A DNA stretch of 64,000 bases from Alviniconcha marisindica (lineage: Eukaryota; Mollusca; Gastropoda; Provannidae). The notes under the pieces were generated by a model. It ran no database searches. It was not told the origin of the DNA and was given only the letters and a program-made list of their open reading frames with translations. Location: contig JABMCL010000850.1 in assembly GCA_018857735.1 (NCBI GenBank), positions 78,501 through 142,500 of the forward strand, in the 5' to 3' direction. The translations under genes and the position numbers were made by a program. This document shows positions 58,300 through 64,000 of the stretch, one piece after another. Within the stretch, counting starts at the first letter, position 1; the number at the start of each line of letters is the position of its first letter.

Positions 58300-58782
58300 A
58301 ATGATACTAACAGCAACAACTGTGTCCTTGTTTGCTACATGCATACATGTGCATGTTGAAAGTTCAGTCCTACAATATTAGAACATTGTGACCTGGGCAA
58401 AATTCTGGAGAATTCCGCAAGAGTTACTTAACACTACTTAGTAATATAATAGGCTGGGTGGAATGACCCGGACGTAGCTATGTCTTCCCAGATAGAGCAA
58501 TCTTATAACATCTGAGTCAACATGTGTGCAGATGTGTTTCACAAATGATACTAACAGCAACAACTGTGTCCTTGTTTGCTACATGCATACATGTGCATGT
58601 TGAAAGTTCAGTCCTACAATATTAGAACATTGTGACCTGGGCAAAATTCTGGAGAATTCCGCAAGAGTTACTTAACACTACTTAGTAATATAATAGGCTG
58701 GGTGGAATGACCCGGACGTAGCTATGTCTTCCCAGATAGAGCAATCTTATAACATCTGAGTCAACATGTGTGCAGATGTGTT
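58295..58782 (+). repeat. Perfect 244-bp tandem duplication
   Basis: Unit 58295-58538 starts tcacaaatgatactaacagc and is repeated base for base at 58539-58782. No difference was found on reading both copies. Confidence 0.95.
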
Positions 58783-59102
58783 TATGCTTAGCTCGCCTTC
58801 ATGTGTACAGCACATAGATTGTTGAGTACCTCAAGTCTGCCTATCTATAAAGGATCTAATGACATGTATGGACGCAAACAGACACCCCACACGGAAGTAG
58901 CATACATGAATAATCATGCTGTGCTGTGATTGTTGCTGCTTCTAATTGAAGAAGAAAAGAATATATATATATGTATATCTGTACAAATAAAGGTTTCAAA
59001 CAAATCAGTTCTCTTGGACACTACGGGAACTTAAAACGTAAGGAGGTGGTAATCTGCATTAATCACTGTTGCTTCATGTTCTTTTTTTTCTTTTTTTACC
59101 TC

Positions 59103-59131
59103 GGGGGGGGGGGGGGGGGGGGGGGGGGGGG
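59103..59131. repeat. Poly-G tract (29)
   Basis: Uninterrupted G run after a poly-T patch. Confidence 0.95.
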
Positions 59132-61405
59132 TGGAGTCTTCAATTGTACTGCACAACAGCATTTAACAGTAAAGCAACTTCTGTGTTTTTGGAACAGTTT
59201 ATTTTGAGCAAGTAATAAACTGTGAAAACTTGTCAATAAATAATGTAGATCATATTTATGATGATCTTTAAGACCTGCACTCAAGGAAGGTAACTGACGC
59301 TTTGTAGTTGCAATAACAATCCTAATGGTGTGAGATTAACACTTTACATTTCAAGTGGAATAGACTTTCCAAGCTTACGTATCAATTCATAATCTGTGAC
59401 ACTGCCTAGAGATAAAGCAATGTTTTAATGGGCCATTTTGCCCTTCTGGTTTTCAATATAACACACGTTCCTGCACATCTTTAAAAAAAAATATATTTAA
59501 AAAATCCATCATATATATATAATGTATTATCAGACTTCACTCCATGCACATGGAGTATCAGTTCTCAGTATTATCTGACTTCACTCCATTCACCCTGTCC
59601 ATCAGACCCACAATCACAAACCTCTCCTCCTCAGTGATGTAGAATGCCAAACACACAGTCTACTGCAAAGGCAAAGCAAACAATGTGCACATGCATACAT
59701 GTATGTAAAAAGTACTGGAGTAAAATTGATTGCTCCTGTGCCCAGCAAACAGTTTTAGAAACACAGCTTATGGATCTAAAAAAAAAAAAAAGGAAAAAAA
59801 TAAATTAAATTAAATCTCTGTGGATCTTTGACATACAAGACCAGATTGTGTGATGCAGTGCAGCTTTAAGACCAGTCTGTAATTAGATTGATTTATGGCT
59901 GGTGCAGAAAGGAATGGGGAATGTAATGGGTAAAATGTCAACATCTGCATGCAGTGGAACATCTTTTTATTTAAGCCCATCCTAAACTTTAAGCCAAGCA
60001 GGTTGGTTCGTGGTCAGGGGTTCTGTTGTGTGAAAGGAAAAATTTCAGAAAGAAGTGGCCTTGAGAGAAGACTAAAGGATGGTCTTAGGATAAGTGTAAC
60101 CATACAGTGAAGTACATGAAAACAGAACATGCACATGTACATAAACCACAAGCCTTATTTTGGGAATGCAGCTAATTTTAACTGAAAGACCAGTTGAGTC
60201 ACCACACAGATTATCAAAGCATTTTATTCATTGATTTATTATTATCGAGTGAAAAACATTTTGGTATAGCAGCCAGGCATGAAGAGTTTTTTTCCACCAG
60301 TTGTTTTAATGGAGATTGTTTTTTTAAAATTAAAACAACAACAACAAAAAACAACCTCATTAACTTCAGTGCTGTTGCTTTATTCATCCATCTTAACTTT
60401 TGTTTCTAGTTCAGTGTTATCTTGGTGATATCATTTGTCACCTGTTTTGTATAAATTTGCATTGTGCTTTTATTAGACTTAGTTGTCATGTTTAATCAGA
60501 AAGAAACCACAGTGTACAAAGAAAAAGAAATATGTCTCTTTGGGCATGCACCTGGTGGGGTATCAAAAACAACAACAACAACCAAAAAAAAAAAAAAAGG
60601 AAGAAGAAGAAAAGAAATATTGTTCTTGACAGGGCATATTGGAAGGGGCACAACTGCTCTACAAGTCGTGAGCCACTTGACTTACTTTGAGCGCAGTTGC
60701 GGCCCTTGGATATCACTGGCGTATTTCCTTGTACATAGGCGAAATTTTGTAGTGAAATAATTGTGCTTCTGCTATGTGCAGAAGTATTAAATAAAACATG
60801 TGGAACTATTTTACTGAGTTGAAAAAGAAAACACGGAACTTTTGTGAAGAATCATAATTATGAAGCTCTCTGTAAAGATGTGACTCAGTGTCCGCTATGT
60901 GGCAGCAATGCAGTGGCAATGGGGTAGTGGTGTGGCAGAAGCTGGGAACAGAGAAAATAAAAATGCCCTGTGTGGCTGTGGCATCATGCATTTGTATTTG
61001 TTATATTCCCAGTTTTTGCTGTCACTGCTGATACTTTTCCACCAGTGCTGCTCCACCAGTTTTGGATCACACCTTAATGAAGAGAGTTTGTCAGGCAGTC
61101 TAATGCAAAAGCTGTAATTTGGGGACATTTCTCAGGGACTAGAAAACTGCATTCATGATGATTATCTAGACTGAGTTCCGTACTTCCATACCAGTTTTCA
61201 ATGTGACAGTGATGTTGAAGAGGCAAAACTGGGTGTTTGTCTCTCTGTAATTGCTTATGTGTGTGTGGTTAATGTTAATAATGTTACACAGATCAGATCA
61301 ACCTCAGAATGCCTCTCTTGATTTTGGCATGTATTCAAATGTGAGAATTCAGGTGTATGCACCCCTGAATGCACCCCCCCCCCCACACACACACATGTGC
61401 ATGCA

Positions 61406-61407
<2 letters not shown>

Positions 61408-61451
<44 letters not shown>
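61408..61451. repeat. (AC)n microsatellite
   Basis: About 44 bp; a poly-C (11) lies just left of it at 61374-61384. Confidence 0.95.
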
Positions 61452-61454
<3 letters not shown>

Positions 61455-61930
61455 GATGATGAAAATTGAGTATTACCTGTGATGTTGCACACAGTGTTTT
61501 AGTGTTACATCCTGTTCAGCTTGAGTGGAATGCCTTTTTACCCTAACCAGCTGAGGAGTTAACTTTGGGCTGAATACCAAGGTGCTTTGGCTTCCCTGGA
61601 TGCATTAATATATATTTTTTGCTATTGATGTCTGCTGGCATGGAATGCTTCTTGTGTCTTCACTGAGCGTGCTATCTATTTTTTGGAACGTGGAGGCAGT
61701 GCTGTTAGGATTTGTTTCCACTAGAAAGCAGGACTGGGGGGATTTTCACCTACAAGGAGCCAGAGCTTATCTTTGCTGTTTCAGTCTCCATCCTTTCTTG
61801 CAAATATAAGAACTGCGCAGAAAATTACAGTTGATCTTATTTTTGTTGCACTGTGTGTCTTCAAACAAACAAAAATCTATTAAGAAAAAGAAAAAAAGAA
61901 AAGAAAAAAAGAAAAGCTGCTTCACTAAAC

Positions 61931-61933
61931 TTT

Positions 61934-61985
<52 letters not shown>

Positions 61986-62021
61986 CTCTCTCTCCCCCCC
62001 CCTGTGCCCCCCCCCCCCCCC
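61931..62021. repeat. (CT)n followed by poly-C
   Basis: About 60 bp of CT with interruptions, then two C runs separated by tgtg. Confidence 0.95.
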
Positions 62022-62479
62022 CACCATTTAAAAACAACAACATTGTTTGGTATTATGTGTTCAGTGATAGAATAAATAAGATAGAATAAATAAAATAATA
62101 GGAAAACAAGAGAAAAACAAAGACACTTTACTGAGATGGAGCTTTCTCTGGGCACATAAAAAAGAGCTTAGGTACACATTTGACAGGTGTAAAACGGCCA
62201 GTTACTCAAGCTTCATGATGCAAATGAATATTAAGTTTCAACAAAGTTGAATGCTCCTTTATTTCGCACTCCCCTCCCCCCCTCCAATTAATTAGTGAAA
62301 TAGTTTGATAACTGTTTTTAAACTAAAAATTAAAACTGTAAATTTATGGGCCCATGACAGTCTGATTACTGCCTTAGGCAGTCCCCCAGTGTTGCACAAG
62401 TGACTTGTCTTTCCTAGCAGCCTCTTTGCTTGGCAGTCAGCTGGTACAGCTCGCATCCTTATGTAAAAGGCCACTGTCT

Positions 62480-63990
62480 TTTTCACTGCTCAGTGTTCTT
62501 GGCAGCCAGCCATCATTGTTGTAGAACCGATCTCTGCCTTTCCCGGAAGTGACTACCCTTAGCATTAACTAAGCCAGCATTTTGGCAGTCACCACTTTCT
62601 TTTCTGGCACTGGTGCAGCTAGCATTGTTGTGCAAAAGACCACTGTCTTTTTCAGTGCTCAGTACCCGTGGCAGCCAGCCATCCTTGTAGAACTGATCTC
62701 TGCCTTTCCCGGAAGTGACTACCCTTGGCATTAAGCCAGCACTGTGGCAGTCACCACTGTCTTTTCAGGCACTGACTTGCCCTTTGCACTCTGCCAGCAT
62801 TTGTCTTTCCTGCCATGGATTCCCCAAAGCATCCCGCCAACATTGTAACCGCCACCACTGTCTTTCCCGGCATTGACTAGCTGGCATTCAGTTGGTATTG
62901 TAGCAGTCACCTCGGTCATTCCTGTCGCTGACTGGCTGGCATTCAGCTGGTATTGTTGTAGCAGTCACCTCGGTCATTCCTGTCACTGACTGGCTTTGGC
63001 GTTCAGCTGGCATTGTTGTAGCAGTCACCTCTGTCACTGACTGGCCTTGGTATTCAGCTGGCATTGTTGTAGCAGTTACCTCTGTCATTCTTGTCACTGA
63101 CTGGCCATGGCATTCAGCTGGTATTGTTGTAGCAGTCACCTATGTCATTCCTGTCACTGACTGGCCTTGGCATTCAGCCAGCATTGTTGTTACTTTCACT
63201 TTTGTCTTTCCCACCAGTGACTGGCCTTGGTATTCAGCTAGTATTGCTGTCGCTATCACTGTGTCTTTGCCCTAACTGACTGGCCTTGGCATTCAGCCAG
63301 TACTGTTGTCGCTGTCATTGTGGTCTTTGCCATAACTGACTGGCCCTGACATTCAGCCAGCACTGTTTTCATTGTCACTGTGGTCTTTGCCTTAACTGAC
63401 TGGCCTTGACATTCAGCCAGTATATTGTCACTGCCACCACAGTCATTCTCATAAATGACTGACCTTGACATTCAACCAGTATATTGTGGTAGTCACCTTT
63501 GTCTTTGCCGTCACTGACAGCCCTTTGTTTTCCCTGGCACTGACTGATCTTGACCTTCAGGTGGTATTGTTGTAGCTGTCACCTTTGTCTTTGCCGTCAC
63601 TGACAGCCCTTTGTTTTTCCTGGCACTGACTGATCTTGACCTTCAGGTGGTATTGTTGTAGCAGTCACCTTTGTCTTTGCCGTCACTGACAGCCCATGGC
63701 ATTGTAGCTATCACAATTGTGTTTCTCGACACTCATTGACCTAGTATTCGGCCACCATTGTTGTAGCTGCCACCAGCGTTGTTGTAGCTGCCACCAGCAT
63801 TTTTGTAGCTGTTGTCTTTGTCTTCCCCATCAACGGCTGCCCTTGGCATGTTTGTAATGCCAGCATATTGTTTTTAGCAGTCACCACTATCTCTCCCGGC
63901 ACTGTCTTAATTGCCATTCAGCCAGCATTGTTGTAGCAGTCACCAGCACTGTTGTAGCAATCACCCTTGTCTTTGCCATCACTGACTGCA
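62480..63990. repeat. Degenerate minisatellite array
   Basis: Three sub-arrays built from similar words (actgactggccttgg, cattcagccagcattgttgt, agcagtcacctttgtctttg). They are a 166-bp duplication (gatctctgcctttcccggaa at 62529 and 62695), an array of roughly 60-bp units (about 62860-63480), and an 86-bp unit (gtctttgccgtcactgacag at 63501, 63587 and 63673). It runs to near the window edge. Confidence 0.85.
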
Positions 63991-64000
63991 CTTACTTGGC

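Larger units (their letters stand above)
56546..64000 (+). other. STX8 intron 4, open at the window edge
   Basis: At least 7.4 kb. No further STX8 exon was found. It contains family X copies (56755-56945, 57140-57240), (AC)n 58223-58294, a 244-bp tandem duplication, poly-G 59103-59131, (AC)n about 61408-61451, (CT)n 61931-61990 with poly-C following, and a minisatellite from about 62400. Confidence 0.65.

Noticed and set aside
58059..58319. 86-codon Val/Cys-rich minus-strand frame
   Set aside because: Simple translation of (AC)n and CAAA runs.
61767..62155. Arg/Glu-rich and Ser/Leu-rich frames
   Set aside because: Translation of a (CT)n/(GA)n microsatellite and poly-C.
62480..63990. CRISPR-like array
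   Set aside because: Repeat units are degenerate, contiguous and variable in length, with no unique spacers; it is a minisatellite in animal DNA.
56546..64000. Further STX8 exons (SNARE motif, membrane anchor)
   Set aside because: Looked for the conserved NPW block and the Gln-rich SNARE helix flanked by splice sites; none found, so they are taken to lie beyond the window.

Overview
The window is animal nuclear DNA. It has spliced genes with GT-AG introns, short exons, large repeat-filled introns, tRNA-derived SINEs, decayed LINEs, terminal-inverted-repeat elements and many microsatellites. Protein similarity to lophotrochozoan and vertebrate orthologues, together with the repeat style, suggests a mollusc, probably a gastropod; the species call is inference. 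No bacterial-style operon, CRISPR array, rRNA or intact stand-alone tRNA gene was seen.

Four host genes can be reconstructed exon by exon. (1) The 3' end of the mitochondrial Rho GTPase Miro (RHOT1), plus strand: coding exons 220-416, an in-frame cassette exon 1697-1765, and the tail-anchor exon 4890-5007. (2) A complete SLC35D-type nucleotide-sugar transporter, minus strand, with two coding exons (19876-19387 and 16405-15756, 379 aa). Its single coding intron is three-quarters filled by a TIR element. (3) A complete fringe beta-1,3-N-acetylglucosaminyltransferase, minus strand, ten coding exons from 51899 to 36896, 409 aa, all phases and splice sites consistent. (4) The 5' part of syntaxin-8 (STX8), plus strand, four exons from 53630 to 56545; the rest lies beyond the window.

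Layout: RHOT1 and SLC35D converge on about 10.7 kb of flank/UTR (5008-15755). SLC35D and fringe lie in the same direction, separated by about 17 kb of mobile-element-rich DNA (20-36.9 kb) with a GC-rich SINE cluster at 22.3-25.5 kb, a decayed reverse transcriptase at about 26 kb and full-length SINE copies at 20.6 and 34.1 kb. Fringe and STX8 are head to head across 1.7 kb. STX8 intron 4 holds a perfect 244-bp tandem duplication and, at the right edge, a long minisatellite.

Functionally, SLC35D (sugar-nucleotide import into Golgi/ER) and fringe (Golgi UDP-GlcNAc-dependent Notch O-fucose elongation) fit one pathway. RHOT1 (mitochondrial transport) and STX8 (endosomal SNARE) are housekeeping trafficking genes. 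No coordinated cluster is claimed.

The least explained structures are: a 2.2-kb TIR element in SLC35D carrying at least six copies of a 23-24-bp dyad motif; a 2.9-kb TIR element in fringe intron 2 carrying about ten GAAACRTRCGTT-like motifs; a 32-bp palindrome with two TCACGTGA sites; and unusually many long poly-G/poly-C tracts.
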